This document shows, in pieces, positions 8,790 to 18,712 of a DNA stretch of 64,000 nucleotides (positions are counted from its first letter, which is position 1; the number at the start of each line of letters is the position of its first letter). The notes under the pieces were generated by a model. The model was not told where the DNA came from. It saw nothing but the letters and a program-made list of their open reading frames with translations, and did no database searches. The DNA comes from Schlegelella_A sp038231215 (GTDB lineage Bacteria; Pseudomonadota; Gammaproteobacteria; Burkholderiales; Burkholderiaceae_C). The stretch covers positions 1 through 64,000 of the forward strand of contig JBBRLS010000008.1 in assembly GCA_038231215.1 (NCBI GenBank), written 5' to 3'. The position numbers and the translations under genes are program-made.

Positions 8790-9087
8790 GGGCAGGTCGA
8801 GGTGGAAAGGCTGTTCCGCATAACGGCATGAAACTTGCTGGTCATTCTATGCGAGGCGTCACGAACTGCGGGCTGCAGGCCGGGCGAATGTCACGGCCGG
8901 CGCCGCCGGCTGGCCCGATTCGTGCCGGCGCTTGCCCGGCTTTCAGCCGAACTTGCGAACCCGTGGTCGCGTCTCCGGCGTGTAATACAGGTGCTGCTGC
9001 GCCGCCAACGGCACCTCTTGGGATCAGATCGGCACGCGTCGCAGCACGACCGAGAAGTCGCGCCGGGCCAATGTCATCGCGAAGAGC
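8790..9087. other. 298-base stretch without an intact gene between lptA and the SPOR gene
   Basis: This stretch holds no convincing intact gene on either strand. On the minus strand it begins with an 18-codon frame resembling the start of a dsbA-type gene (9024-9077), listed separately. After that, all frames are short or have no recognisable protein. A candidate promoter -10 element (TAGAAT on the minus strand, 8844-8849) lies about 55 bases before lptA. In related bacteria dsbA normally follows the SPOR gene, and kdsC-lptC normally precede lptA, so this stretch looks like a deletion or rearrangement junction. Confidence 0.5.
9024..9077 (-). pseudogene. Probable remnant of a dsbA/dsbL-type gene start
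   Basis: Ten bases after the SPOR gene stop there is an ATG at 9077 reading MTLARRDFSVVL and then five unrelated codons to a TGA at 9024. The twin-Arg plus Phe-Ser pattern resembles the N-terminus of the thiol:disulfide interchange proteins (DsbA/DsbL) that commonly follow argS and a SPOR gene in Burkholderiales. No thioredoxin-fold sequence or CxxC motif follows in any frame. I infer a gene truncated after about 12 codons. A chance short frame is the alternative. Confidence 0.35.
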
Positions 9088-9765
9088 CTATTTCTGGACC
9101 CGCACGAGGGCCGAGTCGACGCCTGCGTCGCCGAGCCGTTCCTTGGCGGCGTCGGCGTCTTCCTTCTTCTCGAACGGGCCGACGCGAACCCGGTAGACGG
9201 TGCGCCCGCCCTGCTCGCGCTCGGTGAGCTTGCTCTCGACGCCCATCAGCGCCAGCTTGGCGCGCTGCTGCTCGGCATCTTCCCCGCGCGCGAAAGCTCC
9301 GGCCTGAACGAAGTAGGAGAACGGGTCGGCGTTCGCCGCGAGCGCCTGCGAGGCCTTGGACTGTGGCGCGCTTGCCGCCGCAGCGGTGCCGCTCGCGCCG
9401 GTGGCCGGGCGCGGCGGCTTGGCTGCGCTGGCCGCATTGGGCAGGGACGGGTCGATCACGGTCGGCGGCGTCAGCGTCGGATTCACGGCAGCCGTCGGCG
9501 GCAACACGCCGGGCGTCGGCGCCGACGCGGCCATCGGAGCCGGGTTCTTGCCCGCCAGCGAGCTGTTCGGGTCCCAGGTGCGGTTGCGCTCGATCTCGGC
9601 CGCGTCCTGGCCGGCGGGTCGCGGCTGCACCTTGTTGACGAAAGGATTCGGCGCCTTGGTCACATAGAGCGCGACGCCGAGCGCTGCCGCCAGGCCGATG
9701 AGCAGGCCGATCACCAGGCCGATGAGAAAGCCGCCGCGCTGGCCGCGGGCGTGGAGTGATTTCAT
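9088..9765 (-). CDS. SPOR-domain membrane protein (FtsN-like)
   Basis: This single-pass inner-membrane protein has a C-terminal SPOR domain, which binds denuded septal peptidoglycan and targets proteins to the division site. The 225-aa chain has a cytoplasmic Arg/Gly-rich start, a transmembrane helix at about residues 12-34, a long Pro/Ala/Ser-rich periplasmic linker (about 45-145) and a SPOR domain (about 148-225) containing YFVQAGAF and YRVRVGPFEKKEDA. The start overlaps the argS stop by four bases (ATGA), an arrangement widely kept in betaproteobacteria. It resembles FtsN in architecture but lacks features that would distinguish it from other SPOR proteins. Confidence 0.85.
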   Translation of the reverse strand: MKSLHARGQRGGFLIGLVIGLLIGLAAALGVALYVTKAPNPFVNKVQPRPAGQDAAEIERNRTWDPNSSLAGKNPAPMAASAPTPGVLPPTAAVNPTLTPPTVIDPSLPNAASAAKPPRPATGASGTAAAASAPQSKASQALAANADPFSYFVQAGAFARGEDAEQQRAKLALMGVESKLTEREQGGRTVYRVRVGPFEKKEDADAAKERLGDAGVDSALVRVQK

Positions 9766-11468
9766 GCGGGTTCCGGTTCTCGGAGCATTCGCTCCGGGGC
9801 GCTGACGCCGAGCAGGGCGAGCGCGTTGCGGATGACCTGGCGCGTCGCCGCGAGAAGCGCGAGGCGAGCGCGGGCCAGGCCGGAGTCATCGACGAGAAAG
9901 CGCTCGGCGGCGTAGTAGCTGTGGAACGACGCCGCCAGCTCGCGCAGATAGAAGGCGATCTCGTGCGGTGCGAAGCCGGCGGCGGCGCCGCTCAGCATCT
10001 CCGGGTAGTCGGCGAGCTTGCGCAGAAGCGCCGTCTCGCTCGGCGCTTTCAGCCTCGCCAGATCGGCATCGGCGAGCCCGGACGCGTCGCCGCCCTGGGC
10101 CACGAATTGCTCGATCACCGAGCAGATGCGCGCGTGCGCATACTGCACGTAGAAGACCGGGTTCTCGTCGTTCTGCTTCAGGGCGAGGTCGACATCGAAG
10201 GTGAACTCCGTGTCGGCCTTGCGGCTGAGCATGAAGAAGCGGACTGCGTCCTTGCTGGTCCACTCGATCAGATCGCGCAGCGTCACGTAGCCGCCGGCGC
10301 GCTTTGAGATCTTCACCTCCTCGCCGCCGCGCTCGACCCGCACCATGGTGTTCAGCACATAGTAGGGGTAGCCCTTGGGCACGCCCATGCCCGCCGCTTG
10401 CAGGCCGGCCCGCACCCGCGCAATCGTGCCGTGGTGGTCGGTGCCCTGGATGTTGATCGCCTGATGAAAACCGCGCTCGAACTTGGCGAGGTGATAGGCG
10501 ACATCAGGCACGAAGTAGGTGAAGCTGCCGTCGGACTTGCGCATGACGCGGTCCTTGTCGTCGCCGTAGTCGGTGGTGCGCAGCCAGAGCGCGCCGCCTT
10601 CCTCGAAGGTCTTGCCCGAGGCGACCAGGCGCGCCACCGTCGCCTCGACCCGGCCGCTGGAATACAGGCTCGACTCGAGGTAGTAGTCGTCGAAGCGGAC
10701 GCCGAAGGCGGCGAGGTCCAGGTCCTGCTCGTGGCGCAGGAAGGCGACGGCGAATTCGCGTATGCCGTCGTGGTCGTCGAGGCGGCCCGACGCGGTGAAT
10801 GCGCGGTCGTCGGCCTTGACGGTCTTGCCGGCCTTGAAGTCGCTCGCGATGTCGGCGATGTAGTCGCCGTTGTAGGCGTCCGCGGGCCAGCCTGCGTCGC
10901 CGGGCGCGAGGCCGGCGAGGCGCGCCTCGACGGAAGCCGCGAGCGTGGCGATCTGCACGCCGGCGTCGTTGTAGTAGAACTCCCGCGTGACCGTCCTGCC
11001 CTGCGTCTCGAGCAGGTTGCAGATCGCGTCGCCGAGAGCGGCCTGGCGCGCGTGCCCGACGTGCAGCGGGCCGGTCGGGTTGGCCGACACGAACTCGACG
11101 ATGACAGGCTCGGACGCGTCTTTTGTCTTCCGGCCGAAGCCCGCGCCGCTCTCCAGGATCTCGGCGACGCTGCGCTGCCGCGCGGCGGCGCGCAGGTGCA
11201 GGTTGATGAAGCCCGGCCCGGCGACGTCGATCGATTCGACCCAGCGCTCCACCGCGGTCTTCTTCTGCAACGCCGCGATCAACTCGGCCGCGACCTCGCG
11301 CGGATTCCGGCGCTGCGCCTTGGCCAGCGGCATGGCGGCGGTGCAGGCGAGGTCGCCGTGCGAAGCCTGGCGCGGCGTCTCGAACATGGCGACGAGCGCA
11401 TGGCCGGGGCTCACCTCGTCCATCGCGGCTCGCAGCGCATCGAGCAATTCGTCACGGGCCCGGGTCAT
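9762..11468 (-). CDS. argS: Arginyl-tRNA synthetase
   Basis: This class I aminoacyl-tRNA synthetase charges tRNA-Arg. At 568 aa it is of usual length. It has an N-terminal Add1-type tRNA-binding domain (residues 1-110), the HIGH-equivalent motif SANPTGPLHVGHAR (about 133-146), the KMSKS-equivalent loop KISKRAGGYVTLRD and a C-terminal anticodon-binding DALR domain ending with LLGVSAPERM. The start at 11468 is divergent from the kinase gene at 11577, leaving about 108 bases for promoters. Confidence 0.96.
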   Translation of the reverse strand: MTRARDELLDALRAAMDEVSPGHALVAMFETPRQASHGDLACTAAMPLAKAQRRNPREVAAELIAALQKKTAVERWVESIDVAGPGFINLHLRAAARQRSVAEILESGAGFGRKTKDASEPVIVEFVSANPTGPLHVGHARQAALGDAICNLLETQGRTVTREFYYNDAGVQIATLAASVEARLAGLAPGDAGWPADAYNGDYIADIASDFKAGKTVKADDRAFTASGRLDDHDGIREFAVAFLRHEQDLDLAAFGVRFDDYYLESSLYSSGRVEATVARLVASGKTFEEGGALWLRTTDYGDDKDRVMRKSDGSFTYFVPDVAYHLAKFERGFHQAINIQGTDHHGTIARVRAGLQAAGMGVPKGYPYYVLNTMVRVERGGEEVKISKRAGGYVTLRDLIEWTSKDAVRFFMLSRKADTEFTFDVDLALKQNDENPVFYVQYAHARICSVIEQFVAQGGDASGLADADLARLKAPSETALLRKLADYPEMLSGAAAGFAPHEIAFYLRELAASFHSYYAAERFLVDDSGLARARLALLAATRQVIRNALALLGVSAPERMLREPEPA

Positions 11469-11576
11469 CGTCGAATTCTACGAGGCGCATTCCCGTCGGC
11501 CCGAGTGCGCCATCGGCACTCCGGCCCGCTTGGCGCGAAGTCCGTCGCGACCGTGAGATAAGGCAAGGTCGCCGCG

Positions 11577-13004
11577 GTGCGCGCGCACTTCTGCTCACAC
11601 GCCGATGCAAGAATGCCTTCCCCAACGCGCCATCGCATGTCTTCCGCCGCCACCGTCTCCGTACCGCCTGTCGCCGCGCCGGAAGCCAAGCCGATGCCGG
11701 CGCAGATCGGCAAATATCGCATCCTCGGCCGCCTCGGCGACGGCGCGACCAGCGAGGTCTTTCTCGGCTTCGACGACTTCCAGGGCCGCAACGTCGCCAT
11801 CAAGCGGGTGCGCGCCTCGACTGCCGCCGACCCGGTCGATGGTCATTATTCCGAGCGCTTCTTTGCCGCCGAGGCCGCGCTCGTCGGCAAGCTCCAGCAC
11901 CCGAACGTGGTGCAGATCTTCGATGCGGTGCCCGACCCGCACGAGCCTTATCTGGTCATGGAGTACGTGGCCGGCGGCACGCTGCGCCCGTACTGCCGCG
12001 CCGACCAATTGCTCTCGCTCGAACTGGTCGTCGAAATCGGCTTCAAGTGCGCGATGGCGCTCGGCTACGTCTACCGCCAGGGCCTCATCCACCGCGACGT
12101 CAAGCCCGCGAACCTGCTGACGGTACTCAACAACGGCACCATCACCGACGTCAAGATCACCGACTTCGGCAGCGTCCTCAACCTCGGCTCCGACGTGACG
12201 CAGATCCACCGCGTCGGCTCGCTCGCCTACATGTCGCCCGAGCAACTCGACGGCGGCACGCTCGACTGCCGCGCCGACATCTATTCGCTCGGCGCCGTGC
12301 TCTATCACCTCATCGCCGGCCGGCCGCTCTTCGATGCGCAGGTGCAGTCGGCCATGATGCATCAGATCTACAACGTCAAGCCGGCGCCGCTGGCCGGCAT
12401 CCGCGCCGGCGTCACCGAAGCGCTGGATGGCGTGATCCAGAAGGCGCTGGCCAAGAAGCCCGGCGACCGCTACAGCGACTGGGGCGAGTTCGCACAGGCG
12501 CTGTCGAGCCTGGTGACGACGCAGCAGGTGCCGCGCGGCCAGTTCCAGGGCGTGCTCGACTCGGAGCGCTTCACCTTGCTGCGCACACTCGAGTTCTTCG
12601 CCAACTTCGGCGATGTCGAGCTCTGGGAGGTCGTGCACCGCGCCAAGTGGCAGCGCTTCCACTTCGGCCATGCGCTCTATCGCAAGGGCGAAGAAGGCAA
12701 CAGCTTCCACATCATGGCGCAGGGCGAAGTCGAGGTGTTTCGCGACGGCAAGAAGGTCGCGCAACTCGGCGCCGGAACCTCGGTCGGCGAGATGGCCTAC
12801 CTCGCACCGAGCGCCGAGCTGAAGAAGCACAGCACCGACGTCATCATCACCGAGCCGGCGACGACGATCTCGTTCTCGCCCGAAACGCTGATGCAGCTCA
12901 GCCCGAACTGCCGGCATCTGTTCCACGATTCCTTCATCAAGGTCCTGGTGCGGCGCCTTCATTCGGCGCACGAGCAGCTCGCGCACCCGCGGCGCATTTT
13001 CTAG
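11577..13004 (+). CDS. Ser/Thr protein kinase with C-terminal cyclic-nucleotide-binding-fold domain
   Basis: This is a soluble Hanks-type kinase fused to a CAP_ED/cNMP-fold domain. The kinase part (about residues 45-320) has the glycine loop GRLGDGATSEVF, the ATP lysine in VAIKRV, the catalytic HRDVKPANLL, DFG in ITDFGS, and the activation-segment end GSLAYMSPEQL, so it looks active. The C-terminal part (about 335-470) has the beta-roll FHFGHALYRKGEEGNSFHIM and a GEMAYL phosphate-binding-cassette start, but the cassette continues without the usual Arg-Ala. Cyclic-nucleotide binding is therefore doubtful. There is no transmembrane helix. The start is uncertain: GTG 11577 has a weak AAGG upstream, with ATG 11613 and 11637 as alternatives. 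No phosphatase gene is adjacent. Confidence 0.88.
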   Translation: MRAHFCSHADARMPSPTRHRMSSAATVSVPPVAAPEAKPMPAQIGKYRILGRLGDGATSEVFLGFDDFQGRNVAIKRVRASTAADPVDGHYSERFFAAEAALVGKLQHPNVVQIFDAVPDPHEPYLVMEYVAGGTLRPYCRADQLLSLELVVEIGFKCAMALGYVYRQGLIHRDVKPANLLTVLNNGTITDVKITDFGSVLNLGSDVTQIHRVGSLAYMSPEQLDGGTLDCRADIYSLGAVLYHLIAGRPLFDAQVQSAMMHQIYNVKPAPLAGIRAGVTEALDGVIQKALAKKPGDRYSDWGEFAQALSSLVTTQQVPRGQFQGVLDSERFTLLRTLEFFANFGDVELWEVVHRAKWQRFHFGHALYRKGEEGNSFHIMAQGEVEVFRDGKKVAQLGAGTSVGEMAYLAPSAELKKHSTDVIITEPATTISFSPETLMQLSPNCRHLFHDSFIKVLVRRLHSAHEQLAHPRRIF

Positions 13005-13143
13005 GGACGCCCGGCGACCGGGTCGACGGCGCCTGCCGCCTCGCCTTGCGGGCGACCGTCGCGGCATGATCCAATCCCTGCGCCGACCTGCTCGCCCCCG
13101 AAGCATGCTCCATTGCGACCACAACCCTCCCGGAGAACTCCTC

Positions 13144-13479
13144 ATGAACCGACTGCTCACCGTTTCCGCGGCCCTCGCGCTGGTCTTCAGCGCCTCGGCA
13201 TTCGCCAACTCGCACAAGGAAGCGCCCATGCTGAAGCCCGTGGCCGGCAGCGCGCCGATGTCGGCGCAGCAGTCGAAGATGGGCGACTGCAGCAAGCAGG
13301 GCAAGGGCAAGAAGGGCGACGACTACAAGGCCTTCATGAAGACCTGCCTCGCAGGCGGCGCGTCGGCTCCGGCGACGCCGATGACGCAGCAGGAAAAGAT
13401 GAAGAAGTGCAGCGGCGAGGGCAAGGGCAAGAAGGGCGACGAGTACAAGGCCTACATGAAGAGTTGCCTGGCGGCCTGA
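13144..13479 (+). CDS. psiF: PsiF-repeat periplasmic protein
   Basis: This small secreted protein of 111 aa has a Sec signal peptide (MNRLLTVSAALALVFSASAFA) and two PsiF repeats of about 27 residues, each with a Cys near the start, the motif GKGKKGD and the ending YKA(F/Y)MK(T/S)CL. Each repeat carries a Cys pair that may form a disulfide. PsiF was named for phosphate-starvation induction in Escherichia coli; its function is unknown. The ATG at 13144 was chosen because it starts the signal peptide and has GGAG at 13132-13135 upstream. An earlier in-frame ATG at 13066 gives an improbable extension. The 139 bases before it contain no other gene. Confidence 0.85.
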   Translation: MNRLLTVSAALALVFSASAFANSHKEAPMLKPVAGSAPMSAQQSKMGDCSKQGKGKKGDDYKAFMKTCLAGGASAPATPMTQQEKMKKCSGEGKGKKGDEYKAYMKSCLAA

Positions 13480-13556
13480 TCCGTTCGTCGTTGGCGCCGG
13501 CGTGCGCCGGCCGGCGCGAGCGCGGCGCGCGGTCGCCGATCGCATAAATTAGCGCC

Positions 13557-14275
13557 ATGACTCCGACGCCCGATCGCGGTTCTGGCACCGCCGTGCAGGC
13601 GGTGCTCTTCGATGCCTACGGCACGCTGTTCGACGTCTACAGCATCGTCGTCGCGGCCGAGGCGTTGTTCCCCGGTGCGGGCGAGCGGCTCGGCGTGATC
13701 TGGCGCGACAAGCAGATCGAGTACACCCGGCTCAGCTCGATGAGCGGCCGGATCCGGAGCTTTCGCGACTGCACGCGGGCGGGGCTGCGCTTCGCTGCCA
13801 GGCGCCTCGAACTCGCGCTCGATGCCGCGGCCGAAGACGAGCTGATGAGCAGCTACGACCGGCTCCGGCCATTCACCGAAAACCTGCGCGTCCTCGAAGC
13901 GCTGAAACGGCATGGCGTTCGCGCCGGCATCCTCAGCAACGGCGATCCCGACATGCTCGAGGCCGTCGTTCGCCACGCCGGATTCGCCGACCTCATCGAC
14001 CCGGTCCTGAGCGTCGAGGGCACCGGCCGCTTCAAGACGGACCCCGCGACCTACGCGCTCGGCACCGCGGCATTCGGCCTCGCGGCGAGCGACGTGCTGT
14101 TCGTGTCGAGCAACTGCTGGGACGCCATCGGTGCGACCTGGTTCGGCTACACGACGCTCTGGATCAACCGCTTCGGCCTGCCGCTCGACGAGCTCGGCGC
14201 GGCACCGACCCGCACCGGCGCGAGCCTTGCCGACGTGCTTTCCTTCTTTCCGCCTTCGCTTCGGAACCCGACCCC

Positions 14276-14279
<4 letters not shown>
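13557..14279 (+). CDS. Haloacid dehalogenase, type II ((S)-2-haloacid dehalogenase)
   Basis: This HAD-superfamily hydrolase converts (S)-2-haloacids such as chloroacetate to 2-hydroxyacids. At 240 aa it matches the L-2-DEX/DhlB group. Residues expected in that active site are visible: the nucleophile Asp and the Thr in LFDAYGTLFDVY, the helix WRDKQIEYTRLSS, Ser-Asn in ILSNGDPDML, Lys in FKTDPATYAL (with the later Tyr), and the Ser-Ser-Asn-x-Trp-Asp loop FVSSNCWDA. The Cys in that loop is usually Gly. It overlaps the malate synthase start by four bases (ATGA), so the two are probably co-translated, linking haloacetate breakdown via glycolate and glyoxylate to malate. True substrate range is inferred. 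Confidence 0.88.
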
Positions 14280-15880
<1,601 letters not shown>

Positions 15881-15946
15881 GCCGGAGCCGAGCCGCGGCG
15901 AGGCGAGGCGAGGACAATCGACGGCGCCAGCCGCCAGCCGTCTCTC

Positions 15947-17398
15947 GTGCCTTCTTCCGACGATCCGATCCATTCTCGCGCCGCGCTCGAGGCGCGCTTC
16001 GGCCCGAGCTATCGATGGCGCGTGCTGGCCTCGGTGATGATCGGCACCGTCGCGGCCATCATGGCCTCGACCATCGTCAACGTCGCGGTGCCCGACATGT
16101 CGCGCGCCTTCGCGCTCGGCCAGGAGCGCGCCCAGTGGCTGGCCGCCGGCTTCATGGGCGCGATGACGCTGTCGATGCTGACCACGCCGTGGCTGCTCGA
16201 CCGCTACGGCTATCGACACACCTACATCGGCGCCGTTGCCTTGCTCATGGCCGGAGGCATCGCCGGCGGCCTGAGCCCGTGGTTCGACCTCGTGCTGGCG
16301 ATGCGCGTCGCCGAGGGCCTGGCGGCCGGTGTGCTGCAGCCCATTCCCGCGATCATCGTCCTGCACGCCTTCGCCGCCGGCGAACGCGGCAAGGCGATGG
16401 GCGTGTTCGGCTTCGGCGTCGTGCTCGCGCCGGCGATCGGCCCGAGCGTCGGCGGCATCCTCGTCGAGTGGTGGGGCTGGCGCTCGATCTTCTTCGTCGT
16501 CACGCCGTTCTGCCTGGTCGCGATGGCGATGGCACGCCGCTACCTGCCGGTCGGCGCGCCGGGCGGCGGGCCGGTGCACCGCGAAGGCGGCCGGCTCGAC
16601 GTCGTCGGCCTCGGCCTGATCGCCGTCGCCGTGCTCGCGCTGCTCAACGGCATGGTCCACCTGACGGCGGAGACCCTGTCGTTCGGCCTCGCGCTGATCG
16701 CCTGCAGCCTGATCGCGACGGTCGGCTTCGTCGCGCACCAGCGGCGCGGCGCCAAGCCGCTGATGGCGCTCGGCCTGTTCGCGCACCGCTCGTTCTCGAT
16801 GGGCGGTCTGGTCGCCTTCATCTACGGCATGGCGCTGTTCGGCTCGACCTACCTCTTTCCCGTCTTCATGCAGGAGGCGCTGCACCTGCCGCCCTCGCAG
16901 GCCGGCGCGGTGCTGCTGCCGGCGGGCATCGTCCTCGCGCTGACCATCCCGATCGCCGGGCGACTGGCCGACCGCGTCGCCGTCAACCGGCTCGTCGCGG
17001 TCGGGCTCTTGCTGCTTTCCGCGTCGTTTTTCTTCATGCTCGGGGTCGGCGCCGGAACCGCGCTCGGTTTGCTCACGTTGTGGGCCATCTTCGGCCGGCT
17101 CGGCCTCGGCTTCGTCCTGCCTTCGCTCAACCTCGGCTCCATGCACAACCTGCCGAACACGATGATCGCGCAGGGCTCGAGCACCATCAACTTCCTGCGC
17201 CAGCTTGGCGGCGCGCTGGGCGTTGGCCTGGTCGGCAACGTGCTCGAGTGGCGCTTGCGCTTGCATCCCGCGCAGCCGATCACCGCTTACCACGAGACCT
17301 TCGCATTGATCGGCACGATTACGGCCTGCGCCGTCGTCGCCGCCGCGCTCATGGGCCCGGCCCGCGCGCGAGCTGGCGTGAGCCGGCCGGCTGAATGA
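15947..17398 (+). CDS. DHA2-family (EmrB/QacA) MFS drug transporter
   Basis: This 483-aa permease has about fourteen hydrophobic helices, the arrangement of proton-driven DHA2 exporters. The N-terminus reads MIGTVAAIMASTIVNVAVPDM, carrying the motif characteristic of EmrB-like proteins, and motif C-type glycines follow in GVVLAPAIGPSVGG. It starts with GTG at 15947 after a 66-base gap from aceB and ends with an ATGA overlap on the following flavoprotein gene. No EmrA-type membrane-fusion partner is adjacent. Substrate is unknown; the coupled flavoprotein hints at export of a modified hydrophobic compound. Confidence 0.87.
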   Translation: MPSSDDPIHSRAALEARFGPSYRWRVLASVMIGTVAAIMASTIVNVAVPDMSRAFALGQERAQWLAAGFMGAMTLSMLTTPWLLDRYGYRHTYIGAVALLMAGGIAGGLSPWFDLVLAMRVAEGLAAGVLQPIPAIIVLHAFAAGERGKAMGVFGFGVVLAPAIGPSVGGILVEWWGWRSIFFVVTPFCLVAMAMARRYLPVGAPGGGPVHREGGRLDVVGLGLIAVAVLALLNGMVHLTAETLSFGLALIACSLIATVGFVAHQRRGAKPLMALGLFAHRSFSMGGLVAFIYGMALFGSTYLFPVFMQEALHLPPSQAGAVLLPAGIVLALTIPIAGRLADRVAVNRLVAVGLLLLSASFFFMLGVGAGTALGLLTLWAIFGRLGLGFVLPSLNLGSMHNLPNTMIAQGSSTINFLRQLGGALGVGLVGNVLEWRLRLHPAQPITAYHETFALIGTITACAVVAAALMGPARARAGVSRPAE

Positions 17399-18624
17399 AC
17401 CTCGGCCTCGAGCTTCTTCCTTCGCGCTGCGAGGTGCTGGTGGTCGGCGCGGGGCCGGCCGGCAGCGCGGCCGCGCACGAGCTGGCGCGGGCAGGACGCG
17501 ACGTCGTGCTGATCGACCAGCATGCCTTTCCGCGCGACAAGATCTGCGGCGACGGCCTCATCCCCGACGCCTTGCAAGCGCTCGATCGGCTCGGCGTGCG
17601 CGCGCAGGTCATGGCCGAGGCGCAAGCCTCGCCGGCGCTCGCCTGCATCGCGCCGCGCGGCGGCCGCATCGACGTGCCGGCGACGCTGGCCGTGCTGCCG
17701 AGAAAGCGCCTCGACGAGATCGTCTGCCGCGCCGCCGTCGCCGCCGGCGCGCGCATGTTCGCGCCGGTTCAGTTCGTCGCGCCGCTGCGCAATGGCGCAG
17801 GCCGCGCCGTCGGTGCGAGCGTGAAGCGGGGCGACACGGTGCGCGAGATCGCGGCGAGCTGGGTCGTGCTCGCGACCGGCGCGCAGCCGCAGGCGACGAT
17901 CGCCGCGGGCTTGTGCGAGCGGCGCGCGCCGAGCGGCATCGCCATGCGCGGCTATGTGAAGAACGCCGCGATGCGCGAACGGATCACCCGCCTCGAGGTC
18001 GTCTGGCATCCCCGGCTCGCGCCGGGCTATGGCTGGATCTTTCCCTGCGGCGGCGACAGCTTCAACATCGGCGTCGGCGTCGCGCAGGACGATCGCCACG
18101 GCGGACGGCACCTGAACCTGCACGACGCCTTCGCTGCGTTTCAGGCGGTCTACGCGCCGGCGCGCGAGCTCGTCGCTGGCGGCTCGTGGCAAGGCGGCAG
18201 CGACGAGGCGATGAAGGGCGCGCCCCTGCGCTGCTCTCTCGAAGGCGCGCGTCTCGAAGCGCCGGGCCTGCTCGTCGTCGGCGAGGCCGCCGGCAGCACC
18301 TACGCGCTCACCGGCGAAGGCATCGGCAAGGCGATGGAAACGGGCCTGCACGCAGCCGAGGCGATCCTCGCCGGCGGTAGCGACGTGGCCGTGCGCGTCG
18401 ACTATGCCGCGCGAGTCCTCGCGCTGAAGCCGCGCTTCGACATGTATGCGCAGGCACACGCCGCGCTGAACGCCCACCCCTGGACCCTCGACCTGCTCGT
18501 CTGGAGTGCGCGGCGCAGCCCGCGCCGCATGCAGCGACTGACCGGCGTCCTCGAAGAGACCTATCTGCCGAGCGATGCGGTGACGGCGCGCGGCGTGCTG
18601 CGGCGGATGTTCGACTGGCGCTGA
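17395..18624 (+). CDS. Geranylgeranyl-reductase-type FAD-dependent oxidoreductase
   Basis: This 409-aa flavoprotein belongs to the geranylgeranyl reductase/halogenase-like group. It has an N-terminal Rossmann motif (VLVVGAGPAGSAAAHELARA), the PRDKICGDGL motif diagnostic of the group, an ATG-type motif in VVLATGAQPQ and the second FAD-contact region VVGEAAGSTYALTGEGIGKA. Such enzymes reduce isoprenoid double bonds or oxidise quinone or polyketide-like substrates; the substrate here cannot be assigned. It overlaps the DHA2 exporter by four bases, so the pair is likely co-expressed. A palindromic repeat follows 15 bases after the stop. Confidence 0.82.
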   Translation: MNLGLELLPSRCEVLVVGAGPAGSAAAHELARAGRDVVLIDQHAFPRDKICGDGLIPDALQALDRLGVRAQVMAEAQASPALACIAPRGGRIDVPATLAVLPRKRLDEIVCRAAVAAGARMFAPVQFVAPLRNGAGRAVGASVKRGDTVREIAASWVVLATGAQPQATIAAGLCERRAPSGIAMRGYVKNAAMRERITRLEVVWHPRLAPGYGWIFPCGGDSFNIGVGVAQDDRHGGRHLNLHDAFAAFQAVYAPARELVAGGSWQGGSDEAMKGAPLRCSLEGARLEAPGLLVVGEAAGSTYALTGEGIGKAMETGLHAAEAILAGGSDVAVRVDYAARVLALKPRFDMYAQAHAALNAHPWTLDLLVWSARRSPRRMQRLTGVLEETYLPSDAVTARGVLRRMFDWR

Positions 18625-18639
18625 GTACGCCGAAACGCC

Positions 18640-18708
18640 TGTCATCCTGAGCGCAGCGAAGGATCCCACCGCCGCGAGGAGAGATTCTTCGCTTCGCTCA
18701 GAATGACA
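18640..18708. repeat. Palindromic interspersed repeat copy 2
   Basis: The left arm TGTCATCCTGAGCGCAGCGA starts at 18640 and continues to GGATCC; the right arm (from about 18688) reads TTCTTCGCTTCGCTCAGAAT and ends GACA at 18708. The spacer is about 18 bases. This is the only copy between tandem rather than convergent genes, and it ends only four bases before the ATG of the amidotransferase gene. That gene's ribosome-binding site is therefore supplied by, or hidden in, the repeat. Confidence 0.85.
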
Positions 18709-18712
18709 CCGT

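Noticed and set aside
8828..9196. 122-codon plus-strand frame in the gap between lptA and the SPOR gene
   Set aside because: It runs into the antisense of the SPOR gene, has no recognisable domain and poor codon pattern, and lacks a ribosome-binding site.
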